The notes below the pieces were generated by a model. That model made no database searches. It saw only the letters and a list, made by a program, of their open reading frames with translations, and was not told the origin of the DNA. A program made the translations under genes and the position numbers. Shown here one piece after another: positions 55,477 to 63,206 of a stretch of DNA of 64,000 nucleotides. Position 1 is the stretch's first letter. Each line of letters starts with the position of its first letter. This DNA is from CAYQZD01 sp964421875 (GTDB taxonomy: Bacteria > Electryoneota > Tariuqbacteria > Tariuqbacterales > Tariuqbacteraceae). The DNA lies in assembly GCA_964421875.1 (NCBI GenBank), contig CAYQZD010000005.1, positions 1 to 64,000 of the forward strand, in the 5' to 3' direction.

Positions 55477-56313
55477 TTAAACTTCCAATCCTTCCACCAC
55501 CCCACGCATTACGGTGGTCAGTTTGGGCTCAGCCCGGTCCGCCACAGCGATTATGGTTTCGATGGTGGTGGGTTTCAATGTATCGGGGAAACACAGGTCT
55601 GTGATTACCGTTAGTCCCAGCGCCTTCATTCCGCACTGGTTGGCGACGATATTTTCCGGCACGGATGACATCCCGATAACATCGGCGCCGATGCGCCTTA
55701 GAAGCCGGTATTCCGCTCTGGTTTCCAGCGAAGGACCGCTCATTGCGGCGTAAACTCCACGATGGAGCCTGATATCGTTTTTACGAGCCACGCTCTCGGC
55801 AAGTTCCATCAGTTTTTTAGAGTATGGTTCCGATAAATCGGGAAAACGAGGTCCCAGTTCGGGATGGTTCAATCCTATCAGCGGGTTGTCGCCCATCAGG
55901 TTGATATGGTCGTCCATCAGCATTAAGTCCCCTTCGCGGTACATAGGATTCAGCCCTCCGGCGGCGTTGGATAGGAGCAGCGTTTCCGCTCCCATCCGGC
56001 GCATCACCCGCACCGGGAAGGTGATTTGGCGCATATCGTAGCCTTCGTAGTAGTGGAACCGACCCTGCATTATCATTACCTTTTTTCCGTTCAGTTTCCC
56101 CACAATGAGCCGTCCTGCGTGGGTCTCCATTGTCGATACGGGGAAATGGGGGATGTCCCCGTAGTGAATGCTGTGCTCAATATCGACGTATTCCACCAAC
56201 TTCCCCAGGCCGGTGCCTAAGATGATGGCGATGGGAACCGGCTCCGTGACGATGTTCAAGAGATAATCTTTAGCTTGATTTACCTGCTGATTGAGTTCTT
56301 CGCCCTGGTCCAA
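55477..56313 (-). CDS. punA: purine-nucleoside phosphorylase
   Basis: The 278-residue protein of the trimeric type has IAIILGTGLGKLVEYV, FPVSTMETHAGRLIVGKL, MQGRFHYYEGYDMRQITFPVR, LLLSNAAGGLNPMYREGDLMLM, and the substrate-site YAAMSGPSLETRAEYRLLR and GMSSVPENIVA. It splits purine ribonucleosides with phosphate for salvage. It lies between DUF4412 and divIVA, 46 bases after divIVA, in the same direction. Confidence 0.94.
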   Translation of the reverse strand: MDQGEELNQQVNQAKDYLLNIVTEPVPIAIILGTGLGKLVEYVDIEHSIHYGDIPHFPVSTMETHAGRLIVGKLNGKKVMIMQGRFHYYEGYDMRQITFPVRVMRRMGAETLLLSNAAGGLNPMYREGDLMLMDDHINLMGDNPLIGLNHPELGPRFPDLSEPYSKKLMELAESVARKNDIRLHRGVYAAMSGPSLETRAEYRLLRRIGADVIGMSSVPENIVANQCGMKALGLTVITDLCFPDTLKPTTIETIIAVADRAEPKLTTVMRGVVEGLEV

Positions 56314-56359
56314 TCTATTACCTCGTTATTAGAGTGCTATGTCGTTGTATTTATAATAA

Positions 56360-56857
56360 TTATTCTGATTCCTCGCTACGCGCGGCTTTGTCCTCCGGTT
56401 CCTCGTCATCGTCTTTTTCAAGCACGTCTATAAGTTCCAACTGGGAACTAACCAAATGTTTCAAGCGGCGCACGAAAGACCGTTTTTCCGCCCTCAGCAA
56501 TTCCAATTCTTCGCGGAACTTAGCCGCCTTCTTGCGGGCTTCCCCTAAGATGGATTCGGCCTTGATTTCAGCTTCCCGGTGGATGATTTCCGCCTCCTTG
56601 CGTGAAGTTTCCACCGCCCTTTCCGCCGATTCCTGAGCGCTTATCATCGTGGTCTTCCACTTCTGTTCCAGTTCCTTGTAATCGACGAGTTGGGTTTCCA
56701 TCCGGACAGCCTGCTTCTGCAACTCCTCGATGCGGTCCCTCATCGCCGCCATCTCTTCGGAGACCATTTCCAGAAAAGCGCGCACTTCATCGGAGTCGTA
56801 GCCCCGAAAAGCTTTGGCGAATTCGTGCTTTTTTACATCCAGCGGGGTGATTTTCAT
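56360..56857 (-). CDS. DivIVA-domain protein
   Basis: The 165-residue protein opens with the DivIVA signature MKITPLDVKKHEFAKAF, then RGYDSDEVRAFLEMV, and continues as an uninterrupted coiled coil to about residue 145, ending in an acidic tail. DivIVA proteins bind curved membrane at poles and septa in Gram-positive bacteria. Finding one in a Gram-negative FCB-type genome, in the same gene order as in Bacillus, is noteworthy. It is shorter than Bacillus DivIVA at the C-terminus only. Confidence 0.9.
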   Translation of the reverse strand: MKITPLDVKKHEFAKAFRGYDSDEVRAFLEMVSEEMAAMRDRIEELQKQAVRMETQLVDYKELEQKWKTTMISAQESAERAVETSRKEAEIIHREAEIKAESILGEARKKAAKFREELELLRAEKRSFVRRLKHLVSSQLELIDVLEKDDDEEPEDKAARSEESE

Positions 56858-56893
56858 CAGCGTTCTCCCATTAAAGATTACGGCGCTTCAATT

Positions 56894-57181
56894 TTAATAA
56901 AGGCGCATCCCCAAATTGAGAAGGGCTGAGACGATGATTGAACGGGCGAAATACAGGATAATCAACACCACCAGCGGGGAAAGGTCGATGCCGCCCATAT
57001 TGGGCAGAATGCTCCGCACCGGCTTTAGCGCCGGTTCCGTGAGGTCCTCGATAAATCGCACCAGCCGGCTGCGGGGATTGGGATTGAACCAGGATATCAG
57101 CGCCCGGACGATGATAATCCAGATGTAAACCGCAATGGCGAAATTCAACAGCCGGGCTATGATAATCAGTAAACTACCCAT
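56894..57181 (-). CDS. YggT-family membrane protein
   Basis: The 95-residue protein has two membrane segments flanking the conserved ALISWFNPNPRSRLVRFIED and LTEPALKPVRSILPNMGG. YggT/YlmG proteins are associated with osmotic tolerance and, in chloroplasts, with thylakoid and nucleoid arrangement. It overlaps the yggS end by 8 bases, as usual for this pair. Confidence 0.9.
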   Translation of the reverse strand: MGSLLIIIARLLNFAIAVYIWIIIVRALISWFNPNPRSRLVRFIEDLTEPALKPVRSILPNMGGIDLSPLVVLIILYFARSIIVSALLNLGMRLY

Positions 57182-57887
57182 AGTCCCGCCCGCCGAAAAA
57201 CGCGGTTCCGATGCGAATCATATTGGAACCCTCTTCTATCGCAGCCTCGAAATCGCTGGTCATACCCATCGACAAAATTTCCATCTCGACACTGGGGATT
57301 CCCGCAGACTTGATTTTTTCGGCGGTTTCACACAGTTTGACAAAACAGGGACGCACCTCTTCCGGATCTGGCAGGAATCGTCCCACGGTCATCAATCCCT
57401 GTATTTTTAGGGCGGGAAGCTTCGCCAGTTCCCCTGTTAAATCAACCGCTTCTTCGGGCTGAATCCCATATTTGGTTTCCTCGCCGGAAGTCTTCACTTC
57501 CACCAGCACGGGAATTGTCTTTCCCAGGTCTTCCGCAGCCCGGGACACAACCTGTCCCAGCCGGAGCGAATCGAGGGATTGAATCATATCGAAAAGCGCG
57601 GCGGCTTTACGGGCTTTGTTGGTCTGCAGGTGCCCCACCATATGGCGTGTGAATTTCAGCTCGGGGTGGGCGGAATCGAGTTCCCGAAATTTCTTTTCCG
57701 CTTCCTGGTATTTGTTCTCCCCGATGTGCTTTATCCCGGCTTTCACCGCTTCAGCCACCGCTTGGGGCGGGCGGGTCTTGCACACTGCAACAACTTGAAT
57801 CTCTTCAGGATTCCGGCCGCTTCTAACCGCTGCCTCAGCTATCCGTTCAAAGACTCTTTTTATATTGTCTTCTACACTAATATTCAA
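57174..57887 (-). CDS. yggS: pyridoxal-phosphate-binding homeostasis protein YggS
   Basis: The 237-residue alanine-racemase-like barrel has VAVCKTRPPQAVAEAVKAG with the PLP-binding Lys, IGENKYQEAEKKFREL, TRHMVGHLQTNKARKAA, and the C-terminal SMGMTSDFEAAIEEGSNMIRIGTAFFG. It buffers PLP and influences amino-acid pools; it has no enzyme activity of its own. The start is an ATG 24 bases downstream of a -10-like box. Confidence 0.93.
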   Translation of the reverse strand: MNISVEDNIKRVFERIAEAAVRSGRNPEEIQVVAVCKTRPPQAVAEAVKAGIKHIGENKYQEAEKKFRELDSAHPELKFTRHMVGHLQTNKARKAAALFDMIQSLDSLRLGQVVSRAAEDLGKTIPVLVEVKTSGEETKYGIQPEEAVDLTGELAKLPALKIQGLMTVGRFLPDPEEVRPCFVKLCETAEKIKSAGIPSVEMEILSMGMTSDFEAAIEEGSNMIRIGTAFFGGRDYG

Positions 57888-57910
57888 TACCTGTAATTTA
57901 GAGGATGTTA

Positions 57911-57939
57911 AATATAGCTTTTTTTATCATAAATTGCAA
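57911..57939 (-). promoter_or_regulatory. sigma-70-type promoter for yggS-yggT-divIVA
   Basis: On the minus strand TTGCAA (57934-57939) and TATATT (57911-57916) are spaced by 17 bases, 24 bases before the ATG. The same spacing is found for other promoters in this window. Confidence 0.5.
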
Positions 57940-58072
57940 AGAATTAGTATTACTCATCACTAAGTATTTCATCCTTTGTTCAAATAAGAAAGCCCATTTA
58001 AAAAGCGGACTTTGATAAAGGTAAAATTGAGTTGTTATCAAGAATCAATCACCATCGCCCCATGAGCGCCGA

Positions 58073-59035
58073 CTACCTCCCCTCATACCAGCCTTTAACG
58101 AATTCCCGCACTACCTCCCCCGCGCTCTTGATTTCCCGCACCAATCCAGAGGATTGTCCCGCTTCGAACAGCCCCTCCCCGCCGTCGCCTAAGAATATCC
58201 CCAACCGCCCCCGGCCGGTTCCGTGCAGTTCCGATAAATTCTCTTTGGAAGCGCCTCGGACTTCCGCTTCCCGCACCCGCTCCGCAAAGGGAGTGCGGAC
58301 GATGCGTATTGGTCCTATGGTCCTGAACGCCAGGTAGGTCCCGGTGTCGCCCGCTACGACCACCGCCCGCTTATACTCCTCCGCGGCGGAGGATTCCACC
58401 GTTGTGGCGAAACGCGTGCCCACCTGAATCCCCTCCGCCCCCAGCGCTATCGCCGCTTTGAATCCGCGCCCGTCGGCTATTCCTCCGGCGGCGATGACCG
58501 GGATTTCCAGCGCGTCCGACACCTGGGGAATCAGGCAGAAGGTGGTTACTCCGTCGAAACCGTTATGGCCCCCGGCTTCCACCCCTTCAGCCACCACCGC
58601 GTTGCATCCCGCGCTTTCCGCCTTTAAAGCCATTTTCACCGTGGGAACGCAGTGAACCCATTTAATCCCGGCGGACTTGAATATTTCAGCGGCCTTCGCC
58701 GGATTTCCGGCGGAAGTGAAAGCGATGGGGACTTGCTCCGCAATAGTCACCTCTATCAAATCCGGGGCGTGCTTATACATCAGCGGGATATTCACTCCGA
58801 AAGGTTTATCGGTGGCAGCCTTCGCTTTACCGATATGGCGTCGAAACAGTTCCTTCTCCATCGAACCTCCGCCAATAAGCCCCAAACCGCCGGCCTGCGA
58901 CACTGCCGCAGCTAATTTCCAGCCCGCCGCCCAAATCATTCCCCCCTGGATGATGGGGTAATCGATGCCGAATAATTCGGAAACGCGTGTATGTATGGCA
59001 GGGAACTTACGGTCAGTATTGGTTGTTTCACTCAT
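58073..59035 (-). CDS. nitronate monooxygenase/FabK-type enoyl-ACP reductase, FMN-dependent
   Basis: From the ATG at 59033-59035 (ribosome site GGAGG) the product is 320 residues. It is an FMN TIM barrel with IDYPIIQGGMIWAAGWKLAAA, GVNIPLMYK, the AEGVEAGGHNGFDG signature, VIAAGGIADGRGFKAA, and GAEGIQVGTRFATT. This pattern is shared by nitronate monooxygenase (class II) and the FabK enoyl-ACP reductase. No fatty acid synthesis gene is close, so the context does not decide between them. Confidence 0.8.
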   Translation of the reverse strand: MSETTNTDRKFPAIHTRVSELFGIDYPIIQGGMIWAAGWKLAAAVSQAGGLGLIGGGSMEKELFRRHIGKAKAATDKPFGVNIPLMYKHAPDLIEVTIAEQVPIAFTSAGNPAKAAEIFKSAGIKWVHCVPTVKMALKAESAGCNAVVAEGVEAGGHNGFDGVTTFCLIPQVSDALEIPVIAAGGIADGRGFKAAIALGAEGIQVGTRFATTVESSAAEEYKRAVVVAGDTGTYLAFRTIGPIRIVRTPFAERVREAEVRGASKENLSELHGTGRGRLGIFLGDGGEGLFEAGQSSGLVREIKSAGEVVREFVKGWYEGR

Positions 59036-59063
59036 AGAATATTCCTCCAACCTTCGTGTTTAC

Positions 59064-59654
59064 TCATTTCCTTTTTTGGCCGAGCCATTCAATCAGTCTG
59101 CGCCGGGTTTTGATCGACGGAATCAGTCCGTAATGGACAAAACTGATGTCTTCGATGGTGTAAAACGCTCGGGGATTGTATTTTTTAATAGTCTCGACCA
59201 CTTCTTTGATGTTCCGTCGGCGGACCACGGTGAAAAACACTTTCACCGGCCCGCGGTTGCCTTCGGCCTCAATACTGGTGACCGTAAGTCCCGATTTTCG
59301 AAGTTGTTCAATCAATTCCGAAGCCTCTTTTCTGGTGATAACTCTTATCAGGACGATACCGGTGGCAATGCGCTTTTCCAGGATGATTCCGGCGTAGTTT
59401 CCAGCGGCGAAACCGGCGGCGTAAGCCAGGTAGTTCAGCGGATTGGTCAGGTTCTGCATTATCTGGCCGATAGCGATGAGCCATATCAGCACTTCGAAGA
59501 ATCCCAGGGCGGGCGCTAAATACCGATTCCCCCTGGAAACGAAGATTATCCTCAAGGTGCCCATAGAAACATCCACTATCCGGGCGAAAAAAATCAATCC
59601 CGGAATCACCAGCCATTGCCCGATTTCAGTTCCGAATATTTCCGTAACGTTCAT
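59064..59654 (-). CDS. UPF0316/DUF2179-family membrane protein
   Basis: From the ATG at 59652-59654 the protein has 196 residues: three membrane helices with the conserved ARIVDVSMGTLRIIFVSRG and a C-terminal DUF2179 domain (GPVKVFFTVVRRRNIKEVV, FYTIEDISFV). A TTG 21 bases further upstream would add seven residues and has no better ribosome site. Its function is unknown. It is 28 bases upstream of the FMN enzyme gene in the same direction. Confidence 0.88.
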   Translation of the reverse strand: MNVTEIFGTEIGQWLVIPGLIFFARIVDVSMGTLRIIFVSRGNRYLAPALGFFEVLIWLIAIGQIMQNLTNPLNYLAYAAGFAAGNYAGIILEKRIATGIVLIRVITRKEASELIEQLRKSGLTVTSIEAEGNRGPVKVFFTVVRRRNIKEVVETIKKYNPRAFYTIEDISFVHYGLIPSIKTRRRLIEWLGQKRK

Positions 59655-59770
59655 AATAATTGATAATTTTCCCAAAAATCGCTATATATTATCTTGGATT
59701 AAAAATAACTAATCCATAGGATATAATCAACCGCAAGGGATGGAACCGATATTATGGAGAAGGCTGTACT

Positions 59771-61216
59771 TTGCTGACATTCATCATTCTCTCGGAAACC
59801 GGAAATCCCCCGCAAGAGGTTGTCTCCGCCGCAACTTCTCTGGGGACAGTTTTCATTATGCATCCTCCGGGAACCGCTATTCAGCAATATAGGGGCGCGG
59901 AGACAGTCATAGCGGAAAACATCCCCGCGGCGCTGAACCGCATCGCTAAAAACTGCCGGACGCGTTTCCTAACAGTTGCGGGCGAGGATGCAGAGCCGGT
60001 TTATGACCTTCACCATCTGGTGAAGATGGCTCCCGAGGAGGCGGCTTATGTTTACGGCGATTATGAGCAAGTCGCGGGAGAGTCCGTCCGTCCCCAGCGC
60101 GCCTATACTGGTTCCGAAGATATTACTGAACGCGCCGAGTTGGGTCCTGTGGCGCTCTACCCGGTTTTAGCTTTAAAACGCGCGGGCTGGTGGAACGAGA
60201 CGCTGAAATATACCTTCGACTACGACCTGAGGCTGCGTTTAGCGGAAATCGGAGCTGTCCACCATATCGCCAATCCACTTTTCAAACTGCATCCTCGGGA
60301 ACCGGAAGGTGAAGACGCCGCGCTGTCGCAGAAGCTGTTTTTTCCCGGTCGGGGCAAATACGGCGGTTTTTCCTACTTGTTTATGGAGCCGGAGGAGGAG
60401 CGGGAAATCGAAAGCGTTTTCGCCGACTGTTTGAAGCGGCGCGGCGCTTACCTCGAAGGAGAAGCGCCGCCGATGGAGCCGGAACCGTTGTCGTCTCCTG
60501 CGGTCTCGGTCATCACCCCGGTTTACAACCGGGAACGCTATATCGGCGAAGCCATCGCCAGCGCGCTGGAGGGGGAATTCCGGGATTTCGAGTATATCGT
60601 CATCGACAACGGCTCTATCGATGGTACGGTCGCAGAAGTGGAAAAATATATCCGGCAGGACTCCAGAGTCCGCCTTTTACGCTGCCCGGAAAACCGCATC
60701 GCCAAGTCCCTGAACCTGGGGCTTCTGCACGCTCAGGGGAAATATATATCCCAGCTCGATTCCGACGACCTTTACACCCCGGACACATTGCGTTCGATGG
60801 TGGATTTTATGGAGGAATCAGGCTGCGCTTTGGGGATTTCCTATTATTCCCTCATCGACGCCGAAGGGAACGACCTACCCGAATTTGGTATAATCAAGCA
60901 CCTGGAGTACAGCCGCAACAACATATTACGCGTGGACGGCGCGGGGGCGGTCAGGGTCTGGCGCAAATCGGCGATGCTGGGATTCGGCGGCTTCGACCAG
61001 CTTATCCTCTGCGACTATGGTGAAGATTACGATTTGGCGCTGAAGGTGGGGGAGCGCTGGAGGGTGGGGCGCTGCCACCAGGTCTTGTATAAATACCGCC
61101 GCCATCCCGACAATTCCGACATCCTCCGCGACCCGATGTTCAAACTCCGCAATAAAAACCTCGCCCGCAGCAGGGCGTTGGATAGACGGAAGAAAATGAA
61201 TCTGGGGAGAGATTAA
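59771..61216 (+). CDS. two-domain glycosyltransferase family 2 protein
   Basis: The 481-residue protein starts at a TTG with GGAGAAGG upstream. Residues about 240-470 are a complete GT-A domain: VSVITPVYNRERYIGEAI, FEYIVIDNGSIDGTVAE, QLDSDDLYTPDTL (the D-x-D metal motif), and a later GEDYDLALKVGERW acceptor motif. The first 220 residues resemble the C-terminal half of such a domain (VYGDYEQV, FDYDLRLRLAEIG, KLHPREPEG) without the nucleotide-binding half. This suggests a decayed or donor-less second domain. It is not adjacent to polysaccharide export genes; kdsA begins 2 kb on. There is no signal or membrane helix. Confidence 0.85.
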   Translation: MLTFIILSETGNPPQEVVSAATSLGTVFIMHPPGTAIQQYRGAETVIAENIPAALNRIAKNCRTRFLTVAGEDAEPVYDLHHLVKMAPEEAAYVYGDYEQVAGESVRPQRAYTGSEDITERAELGPVALYPVLALKRAGWWNETLKYTFDYDLRLRLAEIGAVHHIANPLFKLHPREPEGEDAALSQKLFFPGRGKYGGFSYLFMEPEEEREIESVFADCLKRRGAYLEGEAPPMEPEPLSSPAVSVITPVYNRERYIGEAIASALEGEFRDFEYIVIDNGSIDGTVAEVEKYIRQDSRVRLLRCPENRIAKSLNLGLLHAQGKYISQLDSDDLYTPDTLRSMVDFMEESGCALGISYYSLIDAEGNDLPEFGIIKHLEYSRNNILRVDGAGAVRVWRKSAMLGFGGFDQLILCDYGEDYDLALKVGERWRVGRCHQVLYKYRRHPDNSDILRDPMFKLRNKNLARSRALDRRKKMNLGRD

Positions 61217-61255
61217 CCACGAATGCACACGAATTTACACGAATACTCACGGTGC

Positions 61256-61277
61256 TGCCGGGTCCCCGCACCCGGCA
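61256..61277. repeat. dispersed hairpin repeat, GGTCTCCGCACC family
   Basis: TGCCGGGT pairs with ACCCGGCA around CCCCGC. A second inverted repeat, GGTGGGTTTCAACCCACC, follows at about 61285-61302, then a GTCATTGCGAACGAAG unit. The gap 61217-61458 holds no gene. Confidence 0.75.
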
Positions 61278-61458
61278 ATCGTAGGGTGGGTTTCAACCCA
61301 CCAATCATTTGTCATTGCGAACGAAGTGAAGCAATCGCTTTGTTTGGAGGGATAATTCACTGGCTATGATGGCTATTATGGCTATGCAGGGCGGAATCTC
61401 ATTCCGCCGAATTCACTAACCCCTAACCCCTAATCCCTAACCCCTTCCGGGAGGACAT

Positions 61459-62712
61459 ATGCCCCTGCCAACCAACCAACAAATCGAAGCCTGGCGCGCC
61501 CGCTGGGACGACCACCCAAGATTGAACGATAAAATCGCTTACATCCTAAAAGGCGACAGACCCGCCGAAACCGCCGAGGAAGCCGCCAAGAGGATGTGGG
61601 AGGTGAATGAGGAATTGAGGAAGGCGAATGTGGAAAGTGGTGAAAATGATTTTGAAATATATGAGGGAGAGGGTAAAAAGACTTGGATAATAGATAAGTA
61701 TTCAGTTGTTCCTATCTTGGACATGCGCGGCATTGATTTTCATAAAAAAGAGTTGTGTGGAATCATTATCCCGTTTGCGCTACTTGAAAAATCTTTCTTG
61801 CTTCTTGCGCAATTGAATGGAGCTAACTTGCTTCGTGTTCGATTAGAAGGGGCAGATTTAAGTGGAGTACATATTGAAGGTGCAAGTTTTCGTTTCTCGC
61901 AAGTTGGTTTACATATACTTGATATTAATAATAAAAAAAGAGGAAATAAAAAATGCATCTCTACAGAAAGGGAAAAAATAAACACGACTTTTGCCGATAA
62001 TAATTATTTGCCAAGGATGATAAAATTATTGACTATTAGAGAAATAGTAATAGTAATTTCACTTTTAATTAAAGGACTCAAACCAGATATAATGTTTGGT
62101 ACCTATGCTGATGAAATAAATGGAATTAAAAAGAAAAAATTCCATTTATGGTTTAAAGAAATCTATGATAGAAGTAAACTCTGTCGTTTGTTTTTCCTAC
62201 GCTGGTTTTACACAGATTTCCGTGGAGTGAAAATCGATGACGCTGACACCACCTTAGCCGCCGATTTGCGCCGTTATGTCCACGACCAGCAGTTTTTAGA
62301 CCGTTTACGACAGAAGCATCCTATTCTTTTCTGGTTATGGAACATCACCACCTGCTGCGGCTGGTCGCTGTCGCGGGTTTTTATCCTGTCGCTCCTGATA
62401 ATCGTTCTTTTCGCTTTGATATACGCCAACGCGCCCTTCCCCGCGCCGGATTTTATGCCGGATTGGCTGTTGATGCAGCCCGGCGCTCAACTCGTCGTCC
62501 CCGATATGAAATACGAGGAGATGGAGGGGATTTCCGACACCTTCAAGTGGTTTTTCTACTCCTTCGACATTTTCACCAATCTCGGCATCCGCAGCGCCCA
62601 TCCCGCCAACAACTGGGGCGTGATTGTGGTTTTCCTCGAAACCATCGCCGGTTTCTCGATGTTGGGCTTGTTAATTTCGGTGATGGCGCAAAAGCTGGCG
62701 CGGAGGGCGTAG
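61459..62712 (+). CDS. pentapeptide-repeat protein with two-helix channel-like C-terminus
   Basis: The 417-residue protein has a soluble N-terminus, a short pentapeptide-repeat stretch (about 115-150, e.g. LNGANLLRVRLEGADLSG), an AT-rich charged insert, and then a second short repeat (TDFRGVKIDDADTTLAADL). The end resembles an Ion_trans_2 pore: membrane helix about 304-324, pore helix FKWFFYSFDIF, filter region TNLGIRSAHP (373-382), and helix about 387-411 ending SVMAQKLARR. In potassium channels of this type the filter reads TxGYG; here it is TNLGIR, so potassium selectivity is unlikely. Bases 61650-62220 are far richer in AT than either end of the gene, suggesting mosaic origin. Confidence 0.75.
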   Translation: MPLPTNQQIEAWRARWDDHPRLNDKIAYILKGDRPAETAEEAAKRMWEVNEELRKANVESGENDFEIYEGEGKKTWIIDKYSVVPILDMRGIDFHKKELCGIIIPFALLEKSFLLLAQLNGANLLRVRLEGADLSGVHIEGASFRFSQVGLHILDINNKKRGNKKCISTEREKINTTFADNNYLPRMIKLLTIREIVIVISLLIKGLKPDIMFGTYADEINGIKKKKFHLWFKEIYDRSKLCRLFFLRWFYTDFRGVKIDDADTTLAADLRRYVHDQQFLDRLRQKHPILFWLWNITTCCGWSLSRVFILSLLIIVLFALIYANAPFPAPDFMPDWLLMQPGAQLVVPDMKYEEMEGISDTFKWFFYSFDIFTNLGIRSAHPANNWGVIVVFLETIAGFSMLGLLISVMAQKLARRA

Positions 62713-63110
62713 ATGGTAAAGTCGTGAAATCGTGAAGTCGTGATTGGTGTTTGGTGGATGGTGATTGGTGGAGAAAATTCACAGGCTATGATGGTTATGA
62801 AGGCTATTAATAGGGTGGGTCATTTAACGGATTTAGAATCCGCCGGGTGCGGGGACCCGGCGGGCACATCAATTCCGGCTGCGCCGGAATGACATCGTAG
62901 GAGGTAGGGCGGAATCTTATTCCGCCGGATGATTATAAATCCGCTTAATCCGCTTCATCTGCTGTGAATCTTGCATTGTATATTTCGACAACCTCACCGT
63001 TTCCGAAAAAAGGGGGGATTTGAGCCCGGGACTTTCATACTTGTTTACTTGTGCACTTGTACACTTCTTTACGAATTGTTGACTTGCCGACTTGAGGACT
63101 ATGAAAAAAT

Positions 63111-63137
63111 ATTACCCCTCTACAGGGTAATTTTTTT
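63111..63137 (+). terminator. hairpin with T-run upstream of kdsA
   Basis: ATTACCC (63111-63117) pairs with GGGTAAT (63125-63131) and is followed by seven T. It lies directly upstream of the kdsA promoter and could also act as an early attenuating structure for upstream transcripts. Confidence 0.7.
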
Positions 63138-63147
63138 AAAAAAAAAC

Positions 63148-63176
63148 TTGACTCATAAATTATTCGTCATTATATT
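63148..63176 (+). promoter_or_regulatory. sigma-70-type promoter for kdsA
   Basis: TTGACT (63148-63153) and TATATT (63171-63176) are 17 bases apart. The ATG of kdsA lies 30 bases downstream. Confidence 0.65.
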
Positions 63177-63206
63177 CATCAATCAATTTCCGATTCCCGG
63201 TCTTTT

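Larger units (their letters stand above)
62713..63206. repeat. repeat-rich intergenic region before kdsA
   Basis: It contains a hairpin of the GGTCTCCGCACC family in reverse orientation (62841-62862, CGCCGGGT/ACCCGGCG), a CCGGCTGCGCCGG hairpin, a CGGAATCTTATTCCG hairpin (about 62910-62925), a CCGCTTAATCCGCTTCATC repeat (about 62940-62965) and a degenerate AACTTGNN octamer array (63039-63094). It closes with a terminator and a promoter, listed separately. No gene is seen. Confidence 0.7.
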
